Shown here in pieces: positions 1-8,424 of a stretch of 41,414 bases of DNA. Position numbers and translations under genes: made by a program. Position 1 is the stretch's first letter. The number at the start of each line of letters is the position of its first letter. Origin of the DNA: Kiritimatiellota bacterium (lineage in GTDB: Bacteria; Verrucomicrobiota; Lentisphaeria; Oligosphaerales; JAADHN01); the NCBI GenBank assembly GCA_013151865.1, contig JAADHN010000156.1, forward strand, positions 1 through 41,414. Direction: 5' to 3'. Below the pieces are notes generated by a model, which did not search any database, had not been told where the DNA came from, and saw nothing but the letters and a program-made list of their open reading frames with translations.

Positions 1-1689
1 GGGCGCGGCGCGGCCGAGCAACGGCGCCAGGGCCCGGGCTTCGGCGTTCAGGTGCGCCATTTCCTTGAGCATGGCCACGGCCGCCGGTTCGAGGACGCCG
101 CAGCCGGTGTACGTCCCATACGGCGTGAACCACCAGTAGGAAATCCCTTTGGCGCCGCAGGCCAGGGCATAGTGGAACTCGACCGCTTTTTCCTCCGGGG
201 TGCCGAACCGGAACCGTTGCTTGTCCTTGCGGTACGAAGTGCTGTTGAGGATCACGTGCAGCGGTCGCGGCTCGCAGGCGAACCGGGCCACTTCGCAAAC
301 CCCGAGAATGACCGTCGGCTGTGCGAATTGCAGCAGGAGTCTCGGATGCGAGAAATACGTTTCCCGCAATCGATTCTGATAATATGGGTCGAGCGCGAAG
401 ATGTCCGGGAGTCGGCCGTAGACCAGCCAGTTTTCGGGCTTGAAGGTCATATCGACGTTCAGCAGGGTAGGGGTGACGGGGTCGGCCCGGGTCCACTGCT
501 TCTGTCGTTCGACCAAGGCCTGGGCGTAGGCGCCGACGCGCAGGTTGTACGGCAGGGCTTTTACGGCGTAATCGCGGCAGTCCGGCTCATCGAGCAGGAA
601 ACGAGCGTACAGTTGCGGACTTCGCACGGTCTCGGGTTTCGGCGCCCGTGCCATATAGCGAAGTCCGAAGCGGCGGAGCAGTTCGAGTCCCTGCGGACTT
701 CGCAAGAAACCGGAATGTCGTCCCGCCATTCCCATGTGGGTGTTGAAAAGGAACCGCTCGAAAGTGCGGCAGCAGTCGGTCACCATGTCTTCGAGCGTGT
801 AGCCCTCGTTGCGATAGCCCCACATTCCCAGGCTGAAGAAAGGCCGTCGCACATGCACGACCTCCATTGCGACGCCGGCGTCCGCAGTTTCCACCCGCAC
901 GCAGTGGAACGACCCGGGCTCGAACGCCCTGGGCAGGGGCAATTCGAGGGGAAGCACGCCCATTTCGGCGGTATGGATTTCCCCCGGGGGGGCAGCGGGC
1001 GAGACCGGCGCCCCGTCCACCGTGACGCGCCGCACACTGAAGTCGCTTCCGGCGACGCCGCGCAGGAGTACGAACATGCGGTCGAGTGCGGTGTTGAACG
1101 AGATCAGGGCGACCCGCAGTCGCGCCGGGGCCTGCATGGACAGTACGGTTGTCTGCGCGGCGCCGGAAACCGTTTCGACCGTGAGTCGAAGTTGCTTGAC
1201 GTTCGGCAGGCGCCGCAGACGCACGGTCGCCTCGGCGGATGCACCGGGGGCGACCGGGTTCGGCCGAACCTGCCACCAGATGGGACTGCCCATGGCCTGG
1301 AGACGGTTGCGCGTGTCCGGCGGCGTGGTCTCGGCGTCGTTCAGGTGGAACGATGCGGCCTTGATTCCGCCGTGTTCCCGGTGTCGCGGCGCCAGTTGTC
1401 GGGACAGGTCCACGTCGTCGAGGAGCACCCGGCGGACGGTGACCGGTCGGGAGGTTTCGTTCCGCACGACGACTCGCAGCACGGCGCCCCGATTGGCTGC
1501 GGCCGTGTACTGCCGGGGCTGGCCCAGGTCGTCCGTCACGCCCCAACCTTCGTGGAAGTACTTGGTGAATTGGGGAAAAGTTCGGTCGGGGACATAGGCG
1601 GCGAACCGCACTTCGAGGGCCGCGGTCCGCAAAGCGAGGGCCGCCATCGAAAGCGTGACGAGCCAGCCGAACGAAGCGGCTCTTTTCAT
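1..1689 (-). CDS. Secreted glycosidase-like protein, C-terminus beyond window edge
   Basis: An uninterrupted frame runs from an ATG at 1689 to the left edge, giving 563 residues with no stop, so the C-terminus is missing. GGAGG lies 8 bases before the ATG. Residues 1-24 look like a signal peptide (MKRAASFGWLVTLSMAALAL), so export is expected. The first ~270 residues read as beta-rich, with phrases such as VVRNETSRPVTVRRVLLDDV. The following part looks like a TIM barrel, with LLDEPDCRDY near residue 375 and GISYWWFTPYGTY near residue 525, the kind of segments seen at strand ends of glycoside hydrolases. The DEP glutamate is a plausible acid/base residue. I cannot assign a GH family or substrate. 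It lies downstream of a ceramidase-family gene on the same strand, separated by 414 bases. Confidence 0.7.
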   Translation of the reverse strand, partial: MKRAASFGWLVTLSMAALALRTAALEVRFAAYVPDRTFPQFTKYFHEGWGVTDDLGQPRQYTAAANRGAVLRVVVRNETSRPVTVRRVLLDDVDLSRQLAPRHREHGGIKAASFHLNDAETTPPDTRNRLQAMGSPIWWQVRPNPVAPGASAEATVRLRRLPNVKQLRLTVETVSGAAQTTVLSMQAPARLRVALISFNTALDRMFVLLRGVAGSDFSVRRVTVDGAPVSPAAPPGEIHTAEMGVLPLELPLPRAFEPGSFHCVRVETADAGVAMEVVHVRRPFFSLGMWGYRNEGYTLEDMVTDCCRTFERFLFNTHMGMAGRHSGFLRSPQGLELLRRFGLRYMARAPKPETVRSPQLYARFLLDEPDCRDYAVKALPYNLRVGAYAQALVERQKQWTRADPVTPTLLNVDMTFKPENWLVYGRLPDIFALDPYYQNRLRETYFSHPRLLLQFAQPTVILGVCEVARFACEPRPLHVILNSTSYRKDKQRFRFGTPEEKAVEFHYALACGAKGISYWWFTPYGTYTGCGVLEPAAVAMLKEMAHLNAEARALAPLLGRAAP

Positions 1690-2103
1690 GTCATTCCCTC
1701 CACTTCGGAAGTCCCGGCGCGGGACCTCGTTCCGAGTGCGTCGGCGGTTCTCGACAGCGGATACCCCCGTCCAACGCACGGGAGGGGGCGGCGTTCCTCC
1801 CGCCGGACGGGAGCGGAAACACGTCGGGGTTCGGAAAGCGAGCCCCGTCCGCTGCGAACGCCGTTCCACGTCTGCGGTCTTTGTCCTTCCTGTGGCGGAA
1901 CATACGTGCCGGCGTTCCTGCGTCGCAGGGCTGTTTCATTCTACCCAATTACACGCGAATCCACGTCCCGCCGAGCCCCGTTACCGCAATTCCGTACTCG
2001 ACCGCGACTCCCCGTCGCTCTCGGAACCGAGAATGAAACAACCGTGTCCTGCGTCGGACCGGCAACCATACCGAGATTCCCATTGGACGCCCGTGAATTC
2101 GGG
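1690..2103. other. Intergenic region, 414 bp
   Basis: No convincing coding frame was found on either strand. The region holds the ribosome binding site (GGAGG) of the left-edge gene at its lower end. An imperfect palindrome with 6-base arms (TCTCGG, AA, CCGAGA) lies at 2019-2032; its role is unknown. I found no well-spaced sigma70 promoter. Confidence 0.5.
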
Positions 2104-3564
2104 TCAGAGTTTGTGCAACAGTTCCACCGCTTTCTTCTCGAACAGCGCCTGCCACGCGGGCGCCAGGATGCAATCGCTGTCTTCCTGTGCCCCGCCGCGG
2201 TTCTTGAGCTGTTCCGCCGTCGGCGCGTAATAGATGTAGCCGTTGGTGACGCCCGCGATGAAAGTCCGTTTGTGCGGCGAGCGTTTCTTGATGTTCAGGC
2301 CGATCTGGACGGAAAGTTCACCCGGGAATGCGAGCAGCACGAAATCACCGACCCGCAGTCCGGTCAGTTCGACATCGACGGTCTTCTTTCCGGCGGCCGC
2401 GTTTTGTGCGTGGTGCATTTTCAACAATCGAAGGTTCTCGCGGAGCCGGGTCAGTTCTTCCATCACGTAAATGTTTTCGATATAGCGTTTCATCTGCTCG
2501 TGGTTGTCGGCATCCAACCGGCCCAGGGCGTTTCTTCCCAACGCCTGCTCATGCAGGTACAGATGGGAGTAATAGGACGGAAACTCTTTGAACAAGTTGT
2601 ACTTGAGAAACAGATGCAGGAATGTTTTCAGATTCAGGGAGGTCCCATGCAATGCATCGATGAGGTGGATCCGCCTGGCTTCCATGGCTGCAATGTGGGG
2701 GGCGAGGTCCGCCCTCGGAAGTTCGAGGGTCTCGGCAACGACCTCCAGAGTCGCGTTCCGGCTGGTTTGGATCCGGTTAAGCGCCCACAGCGTGCTCAGA
2801 CCCAGCATGTTGCCCAGCGGCTCCGCGTCTCGCGGCGCGTCCACGTCCTTGTAGCGAATCGGATTGACGTCTCCCCCGCAGCCCTGGAGAAAAAGGGCAA
2901 GCGTGCCGGCGCCGGAACTGTTCTCGATCACCTTGGAGGCGAACCCGATGATGTCCGCGGTGTTGCGACCGTTCGGCACTCCCCGGATGGGGTGGCAGGC
3001 GAAATTGTAGACCACGGCCAGGGGACGGCCGTCTTCCCGGTCCAGGCGAAGGACCCCGATTTCCGGGTCCACGGGACCGGCGCCCGCAACCGCGGCGTCC
3101 GGCGGAAGTGGGTAGGCGTGGCGCGAATCCGCCTCGGAGCCGTCTCTCAGGCGCAGCCTGCGGTTCTCCATGATCCGGTCTTCGTACCCCTTCCCCGCAC
3201 CGACCTTGACCGGGACCATGTGCCGCCAGGCTTCCAGGACCGCTTTGACGGTCCGGTCCGTGATGTCGGCACACACCGAGCCGTGGCAGTGGCTGGCACT
3301 GACGACGACATTCGCGGGCGAGATACCGGTTTCATGCCGAATGCGCGACCGGACTTCCGCCAGGTAACTGTTTGGAATCGATCCGATCTCGGCAACCGCC
3401 ACGGCGTCCACGGTGATCAGGGCCGCCGCGGTTTCGTCATTGCGCAAGACCAATGCCTTGACGTACAGGGGATCGTTGGGTGGGCCCGCCTCCAAGTTGG
3501 TGATGTCGCCCCTTGCGACACCCGCCCGAAGTTTGCCTGGTGAGTAGTTCTTTTTTGCGTTCAT
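2104..3564 (-). CDS. Neutral ceramidase-family (Ceramidase_alk N-terminal domain) protein
   Basis: The 486-residue product resembles the catalytic domain of neutral/alkaline ceramidases, zinc amidases that cleave N-acyl sphingosine. Visible hallmarks are ASHCHG (His91/His93), NFACHP (His191), LQGCGGDVNP near 227-236, PGELSVQIGL, and TNGYIYYAPTAEQL near the C-terminus. In characterised ceramidases zinc is held by two His, a Glu and a Tyr, and candidates for all four are present. The catalytic serine segment (QSN.GDVSPN in true ceramidases) reads QGCGGDVNP here, so ceramide may not be the substrate. The C-terminal immunoglobulin-like domain is absent. An upstream in-frame start at 3645 would add 27 arginine-rich residues; I prefer ATG 3564, where family similarity begins. 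No signal peptide is visible with either start. Confidence 0.8.
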   Translation of the reverse strand: MNAKKNYSPGKLRAGVARGDITNLEAGPPNDPLYVKALVLRNDETAAALITVDAVAVAEIGSIPNSYLAEVRSRIRHETGISPANVVVSASHCHGSVCADITDRTVKAVLEAWRHMVPVKVGAGKGYEDRIMENRRLRLRDGSEADSRHAYPLPPDAAVAGAGPVDPEIGVLRLDREDGRPLAVVYNFACHPIRGVPNGRNTADIIGFASKVIENSSGAGTLALFLQGCGGDVNPIRYKDVDAPRDAEPLGNMLGLSTLWALNRIQTSRNATLEVVAETLELPRADLAPHIAAMEARRIHLIDALHGTSLNLKTFLHLFLKYNLFKEFPSYYSHLYLHEQALGRNALGRLDADNHEQMKRYIENIYVMEELTRLRENLRLLKMHHAQNAAAGKKTVDVELTGLRVGDFVLLAFPGELSVQIGLNIKKRSPHKRTFIAGVTNGYIYYAPTAEQLKNRGGAQEDSDCILAPAWQALFEKKAVELLHKL

Positions 3565-3702
3565 GCCTGTCGCGTCGTCCCGAATCGGTGTGGAAATGCA
3601 ATCCGGCGTTCGTCTCGGCTCGACGGCGTATCGCGCCCCAGGCACGGCTCTCTCGCTCGGCGGGATCGGCCTCCGAACCGCTCCCCCCCGGCGCCCTCGT
3701 GT

Positions 3703-5796
3703 TCACTTTTCGAGGAGTCGTCTCATACCGAAAGCCCGCCACGCAAAGGCTGCCGCTTCCGGCCACGGGCCGCCGTTCTCGGCAACGCCGGCGGGCAATC
3801 CCCCTCCCAAAGGGCAGCCCGGTCCGTTCAGCCAATCGGTGACGCCGACCAAGGCAGGCGGCAGGGCGTCCGACCCCGTGGTCCGCCTGCGGAGCGAGGC
3901 GGCCTCCCAGACACGGAACCCGAGGTCGGCGCGACCTTCACTGGCAAGCGCCCACGCCATCCACGCATTCACAGTGGCGGAGACGCCCCCGTTTTCTCCC
4001 AGACCGGGACAGGTGGAGAAGGAACTGACGTCCTCCGGCGGAGGGGGGGGGTAGGGTGTCGAAAGCGCCGCGATCCCCGCCGACGTCAGGCACGTCTCCA
4101 GGACAAATTGGAGTGCCTTGTCGCGGTACAGGGTCGTCCCGCAGCGGGCGAGCACGGCCCAAGCCTGGGCGTCTGCAAAAACCGGCTCGTTCGGACCGGC
4201 CCCGACGGGGCGCCCCTGGTCGGTGTACCCGCGAACGAACCGATTTCCGTCGAAAGCTTCAGCCACAGCCTCGGCCAATTGCTGTCGCCAGTCCTCCAGC
4301 CGGTCCGCCAGGACGGGGTCTTCGCGCCGCCGGGCCGTATCGATCACCGGGCGCAGCGCCCAGATCAGCATGGCGGTATTGAGCGTGGACTCGCCGCGCC
4401 CGGACGTTCCCATCCGGTCGAGCCAGCCGTTCCAGTCGCCGGCCAACACTCGGACCAAGCCGTGGGGACCTGTGCCCAATTCATGCCGCACCCAATCGCA
4501 GGCCCGCTTGATGTGCTCCCATCGAGTGCCCGGCGCACCGTCTTGGAAAGGGCACTCCCGATCCAGTCCGGCCGTTGCCGGCTCCCGTCGCAGGAACCAG
4601 GCCCACGCAGCCAGGAACAGCACCTCCAGGTCGCTGCGGTCGGCCGCCGGTCGCACCCTGTCCTGGACGGCTTGGATTTCCAGGCGTTCGGGAACGCGTC
4701 CGGCGGAAGACTGACAGCACATGACCCGATCCAGCGCTGCCAGTGCCTGCCCGGGGACTGTCTCGACCAGCGGCAATGCGAGCCCGAGCATCTCTCGGAC
4801 CCCAGTGCCCAAGAGTCCTCGGGGCAGTCGCGCCGCAGCGCCGATGCCACGGAAGAACCGCCGTCCGCCGGGATTGATCGCGGGGGCGGTGTTGCGAACC
4901 GATCGCACGTCGAGGAACCCGGACAGTCGTCCCTCGCTCCAGAGACATTCCTGCTGCATCCACAGTTCCGGCGCCCGAATCCGCAGGTGCATCAGGGCTT
5001 CCGCCCAGCGGGCCCGGATGACCTCGGGGTTCATCTCGGCGTACTGGTCGCGTACTGTGGCGAACGAACATTCCCGACTGGTTCCGAGCAGGAACCGCCA
5101 GGCGACCTCGGCGGCGGGGGCGAGACGGACCGGGGCTTGCAGCACCAGGCGCGAGCCTTTTCCCGCACATTCCCATTCGGTACCGCCGGCCAGGAAGAAG
5201 TCGCCGATGTCCTCGCGCAGGTCGGGTCGAATAACGATTCCTTCTCTCTGGAAAAGACTGACAGGGGGGATGTCCGGCCCGCGTGGAAACGGCGCCAGTT
5301 CACAAATGACCTCGGCAATCCCCTCAAACGGGGCGTCGCTTTCGTTTTTCAGGCAAATCTCGATTTGACCGGCGGGGGTATACCGCGGGACTGCGACCTC
5401 GAATGAAAAAGCCAGCCCGGTGCCTTCGCGAGAGATGTGCCCTTCGTACCGTAGATACGGCACCCCCCAAACAAGTCTCCCATCGCCTCCTGCGGCCAAG
5501 CCGTCGGCAGGAAGCACCGACACCTTGCCGTCTGCCGCCGCAAGTCGCAGGTAAACCGCACTGAACACGCCGCCTTGCGGCGCGGAAAGCCGCAGAGAGC
5601 GGTCCGGCGCCCCGGTAAGAACGGACAGTCGCCCGGCGGAATCGCCGAGGAAATGAATGCATCCGTTGGCCACATGGTGCCGGAGTGCGGGAAAGGCGGG
5701 AGGCAGGTCCCGCAGCAACAAGACATAGCAGGGCAGGTTCGCCTCGTCCCGGACCCACGTGCCGAACGGATTGTCCCCTGATTCGGCGGGGCTCAT
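3703..5796 (-). CDS. GH94/GH36-type glycosyl hydrolase-like protein with altered catalytic motif
   Basis: The 697-residue product has no signal peptide and appears cytoplasmic. Its N-terminal ~270 residues look like a beta-sandwich and the rest like the alpha/alpha barrel of GH94 disaccharide phosphorylases. The diagnostic segment near residue 454 reads GDWNGWLDRMGTSGRGEST, against GDWNDG...G.G.GES in active GH94 enzymes. The second Asp of DWND, the general acid in cellobiose and chitobiose phosphorylases, is Gly. A second hallmark, GENGGVSATVNAW, corresponds to ENGGIF.H...W but lacks the His. It is therefore either inactive as a phosphorylase or uses another chemistry. The ATG at 5796 has AAGGAG 7 bases upstream. 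The gene lies 94 bases after pta and 138 bases before the ceramidase-family gene, so co-transcription is possible. Confidence 0.75.
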   Translation of the reverse strand: MSPAESGDNPFGTWVRDEANLPCYVLLLRDLPPAFPALRHHVANGCIHFLGDSAGRLSVLTGAPDRSLRLSAPQGGVFSAVYLRLAAADGKVSVLPADGLAAGGDGRLVWGVPYLRYEGHISREGTGLAFSFEVAVPRYTPAGQIEICLKNESDAPFEGIAEVICELAPFPRGPDIPPVSLFQREGIVIRPDLREDIGDFFLAGGTEWECAGKGSRLVLQAPVRLAPAAEVAWRFLLGTSRECSFATVRDQYAEMNPEVIRARWAEALMHLRIRAPELWMQQECLWSEGRLSGFLDVRSVRNTAPAINPGGRRFFRGIGAAARLPRGLLGTGVREMLGLALPLVETVPGQALAALDRVMCCQSSAGRVPERLEIQAVQDRVRPAADRSDLEVLFLAAWAWFLRREPATAGLDRECPFQDGAPGTRWEHIKRACDWVRHELGTGPHGLVRVLAGDWNGWLDRMGTSGRGESTLNTAMLIWALRPVIDTARRREDPVLADRLEDWRQQLAEAVAEAFDGNRFVRGYTDQGRPVGAGPNEPVFADAQAWAVLARCGTTLYRDKALQFVLETCLTSAGIAALSTPYPPPPPEDVSSFSTCPGLGENGGVSATVNAWMAWALASEGRADLGFRVWEAASLRRRTTGSDALPPALVGVTDWLNGPGCPLGGGLPAGVAENGGPWPEAAAFAWRAFGMRRLLEK

Positions 5797-5890
5797 TCAT
5801 GATCTCCTTATCGAGACACTGCTCGCAGAAGCACGAGACAATTCAACCCCCCTCTGCGAAACCGACAGGGAGCGGATTCCAGCGAGCGAG

Positions 5891-6907
5891 TCAACCGTGC
5901 GTTCCGGCCTGCGAGGCCGTAATCGCCGCGACACCGACGATGTCCTCGACGGAACAGCCGCGCGAGAGGTCGTTCACCGGTCTTGCCAGCCCCTGAAGGA
6001 TCGGGCCATACGCCATGGCTCCCGCCAAGCGCTGGGTGATCTTGTAGCAGATGTTGCCGGCCTGCAGGTCCGGAAAAATCAGAATGTTGGCATTGCCGCC
6101 GATGGGGCTGTCCGGACACTTTTTGGCAGCCACTGCGGGGACCAACGCGGAATCCGCCTGGAGTTCGCCGTCCAAGTCGGCGTCGATACCGAATGTGCGA
6201 AAACGATCCCGGGCGAGATCGACGGCTGCGACGACTTTGTCGATCAGTTCGTGTTTGGCGCTTCCTTTGGTGGAAAACGACAGGAAAGCCAGACGCGGGC
6301 GATCGCCGATCAAGTCCCGACGGGACCAGGCGGTGGCCACCGCAATGTCGGCGAGTTGTTCGGCGCTCGGGTTGGGATTGACGCCGCAGTCGGCATAGAG
6401 CAGGACGTCATCGCCGGCCGGGGTCGGCCCCTGCAGCTCCATAACGAAACAACTGCTGGCGATTTTCAAACCGGGCGCGGTGCCGATGCAATGAAACGCA
6501 GCCCGGAGCATGTGCGCCGTCGAGGCGATGCTGCCTCCAACCAGACCGTCTGCGTCCCCGGCGCGGACCATCATGTCTCCATAGTACAGGCGATCCTGCA
6601 GGAGCTTGCGGGCGGCAGAGAGACTCAAGCCTTTATGCGCTCGCAGTTCCTGGAGACGGGCGGCATACCGTTCCGCGTCCGGCGCCGTCGTGTAATCGAT
6701 GATTTCCACGTCCAAACCGGCGAACGAAATCCCCGCGGCGCTGGTTCCCGCCTCCCCGGGAGTGGCAAGGACTTTGATCCGGGCGAAACCGAGGCGAGCG
6801 GCTTTTTCAGCCGCCTGCATGACACGGGGATCCTGACCTTCAGCCAGAACGATGGTGGTATGCCCGGCGGTTTTGACACGTTCGAGCAGATCATCGAGAA
6901 AAGCCAT
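5891..6907 (-). CDS. pta: Phosphate acetyltransferase
   Basis: The enzyme interconverts acetyl-CoA plus phosphate and acetyl phosphate plus CoA. The 338-residue product matches the compact, single-domain bacterial Pta length and has family segments such as [18 protein letters not shown] (near 108-125), FADCGVNP-type [35 protein letters not shown], and [18 protein letters not shown] with [13 protein letters not shown] near the C-terminus. The ATG at 6907 follows the ackA stop by 52 bases on the same strand, making an ackA-pta operon. Together they run either substrate-level ATP formation with acetate excretion, or acetate activation. Acetyl phosphate is also a known low-molecular-weight donor to receiver domains, which is relevant because a receiver-rich locus lies just upstream. 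Confidence 0.95.
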   Translation of the reverse strand: MAFLDDLLERVKTAGHTTIVLAEGQDPRVMQAAEKAARLGFARIKVLATPGEAGTSAAGISFAGLDVEIIDYTTAPDAERYAARLQELRAHKGLSLSAARKLLQDRLYYGDMMVRAGDADGLVGGSIASTAHMLRAAFHCIGTAPGLKIASSCFVMELQGPTPAGDDVLLYADCGVNPNPSAEQLADIAVATAWSRRDLIGDRPRLAFLSFSTKGSAKHELIDKVVAAVDLARDRFRTFGIDADLDGELQADSALVPAVAAKKCPDSPIGGNANILIFPDLQAGNICYKITQRLAGAMAYGPILQGLARPVNDLSRGCSVEDIVGVAAITASQAGTHG

Positions 6908-6959
6908 GGCAATTGCTCCTCATGCCGGCTCGACCGGCGGATTCGCCCCCCGGCGGAGT

Positions 6960-8156
6960 TCAGGGTTGCATGATGCGCACCGTGTCTCTGCCGATCATCA
7001 ATTCCTCGTTGGTCGGCATCGCCACGGCCATCAGCGAACTGTTTGGCGTGCTGACGATGGCGGCTTTCCCCGACGCACGGTTCTTCTCTTCGTCGAGAAA
7101 GCACCCCAGCGGGGCCAGCCTGCGAATGACACGGGCCCGAATTTCGTCGCTGTTCTCGCCAATGCCGGCGGTGAAGACCACGGCATCGGCGCCGCCCATG
7201 AGGGTGTAATAGGCGCCGATGTAAAAAACAAGGCGGTGCACGAAAATGCGCACCGCCTGTTCGGCCTGCTCGTTTGCTCCGGCAGCCGCCTCGAGCACGT
7301 CTCGCATGTCGCTGCTGCCGACACCGGCGAGACCGAGGAGACCGCTTTTCTTGTTGAGCAAGGTGTCGACCTCGGCCAGCGTCCGTCCCTGGGCGGCCAA
7401 ATGGAGAACGACGCCCGGATCGATGTCGCCGCACCGCGTTCCCATGACAAGCCCCATCAGGGGCGTCATACCCATGCTCGTTTCAAAGACACGTCCACGG
7501 TCCACCGCGGTAATGCTCGAACCGTTTCCCAGGTGACAGGTAATCATCCGCAGCGAGTCGTACGGCTTTCCCAGGAAGTCGGCTGTCGCGTGCGCCACGT
7601 ACTTGTGCGACGTGCCGTGAAAACCGTAGCGACGAACCTGGTGTTCAGTGTAGAACTCGAGCGGTATGGCGAACAAGTAGGATTCCGGCGGCATGGTCTG
7701 ATGGAATGCCGTGTCGAATACGGCCACATTCGGGACGCCGGGAAAGACGCGCTCGCACGCTTCGATCCCGCCGAGATTGGCGGGATTGTGAAGGGGCGCC
7801 AGCGGAATACACTCCCGGATGATGTCTTTGACTTCCGGAGTAACGAGTGTGGATTCGGTGAACTGCTCCCCGCCGTGCACGACCCGGTGACCGATCGCTT
7901 CGACTTCGGCCAGGGAGGCCATAACGCCCACTTCGTCGTCCACCAACTTCCGGCAGACGATCCGCAGAGCCTCGTCATGGCTCTTGACATCGACCGTCTC
8001 GCACAGGGTCCTGCCGTCGTATCGGGTATACCGCAAGAGCGGTTTATCCAATCCGATCCGCTCGACAATCCCTTTGGCAAGCATCCGTTCGTGAGTCATC
8101 CGGAACATGGTAAACTTCAACGAGGAACTGCCGGCGTTGATAACAAGGACCTTCAC
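6960..8156 (-). CDS. ackA: Acetate kinase
   Basis: The enzyme transfers phosphate between acetyl phosphate and ADP. The N-terminus VLVINAGSSSLKF is the family signature, and MGTRCGDIDPGVVLHL, RRYGFHGTSHKYVA and VVFTAGIGENS are also present. I chose the GTG at 8156, which gives 398 residues, the usual AckA length: AGGAGA lies 7 bases upstream and the conserved sequence begins two residues later. A longer in-frame ATG start at 8189 would add 11 residues that include the ribosome binding site itself. It lies 52 bases upstream of pta, in the same operon. The PfkB-type kinase gene ends 268 bases upstream on the same strand; I see no clear promoter in that gap. Confidence 0.95.
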   Translation of the reverse strand: MKVLVINAGSSSLKFTMFRMTHERMLAKGIVERIGLDKPLLRYTRYDGRTLCETVDVKSHDEALRIVCRKLVDDEVGVMASLAEVEAIGHRVVHGGEQFTESTLVTPEVKDIIRECIPLAPLHNPANLGGIEACERVFPGVPNVAVFDTAFHQTMPPESYLFAIPLEFYTEHQVRRYGFHGTSHKYVAHATADFLGKPYDSLRMITCHLGNGSSITAVDRGRVFETSMGMTPLMGLVMGTRCGDIDPGVVLHLAAQGRTLAEVDTLLNKKSGLLGLAGVGSSDMRDVLEAAAGANEQAEQAVRIFVHRLVFYIGAYYTLMGGADAVVFTAGIGENSDEIRARVIRRLAPLGCFLDEEKNRASGKAAIVSTPNSSLMAVAMPTNEELMIGRDTVRIMQP

Positions 8157-8424
8157 GCGAGTTTCTCCTGGTACAGGCGCCCGCTCCACAGCGGCCGACG
8201 CCGGTTGCCCCGGGCCTCAGCCCACGTGAGCGAAACGGTCCGCCGGCGCGCGGCGCGATGAACGAACGGCCGCCGAGAAAAACTGGTGGCCCTGTCGTCC
8301 GTCCCTGGAGGTGAGAATATGGCTGCATGGCGAGACAAAACAGTCACACCGTACTATATCGGTCCCCCTGCACCGGGCCAGTGCCGGAAACCAGAAAAAA
8401 CGGCCGCGCGCCCATGGCGCACCC

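Noticed and set aside
587-1546. Minus-strand frame of 319 codons
   Set aside because: It lies within the left-edge gene in another frame of the same strand; composition is Arg/Gly/Pro-rich with no motif. The true frame is missed if one requires a stop inside the window.
52-3543. Very long plus-strand open frame (1163 codons)
   Set aside because: It is antisense to two genes with recognisable features (the glycosidase-like and ceramidase-family genes), lacks a ribosome binding site, and its translation is Arg/Gly/Val-rich without family motifs. GC-rich DNA commonly opens this shadow frame.
4108-5406. Plus-strand frame of 432 codons
   Set aside because: It is antisense to the GH94-like gene, and its translation has no coherent domain.
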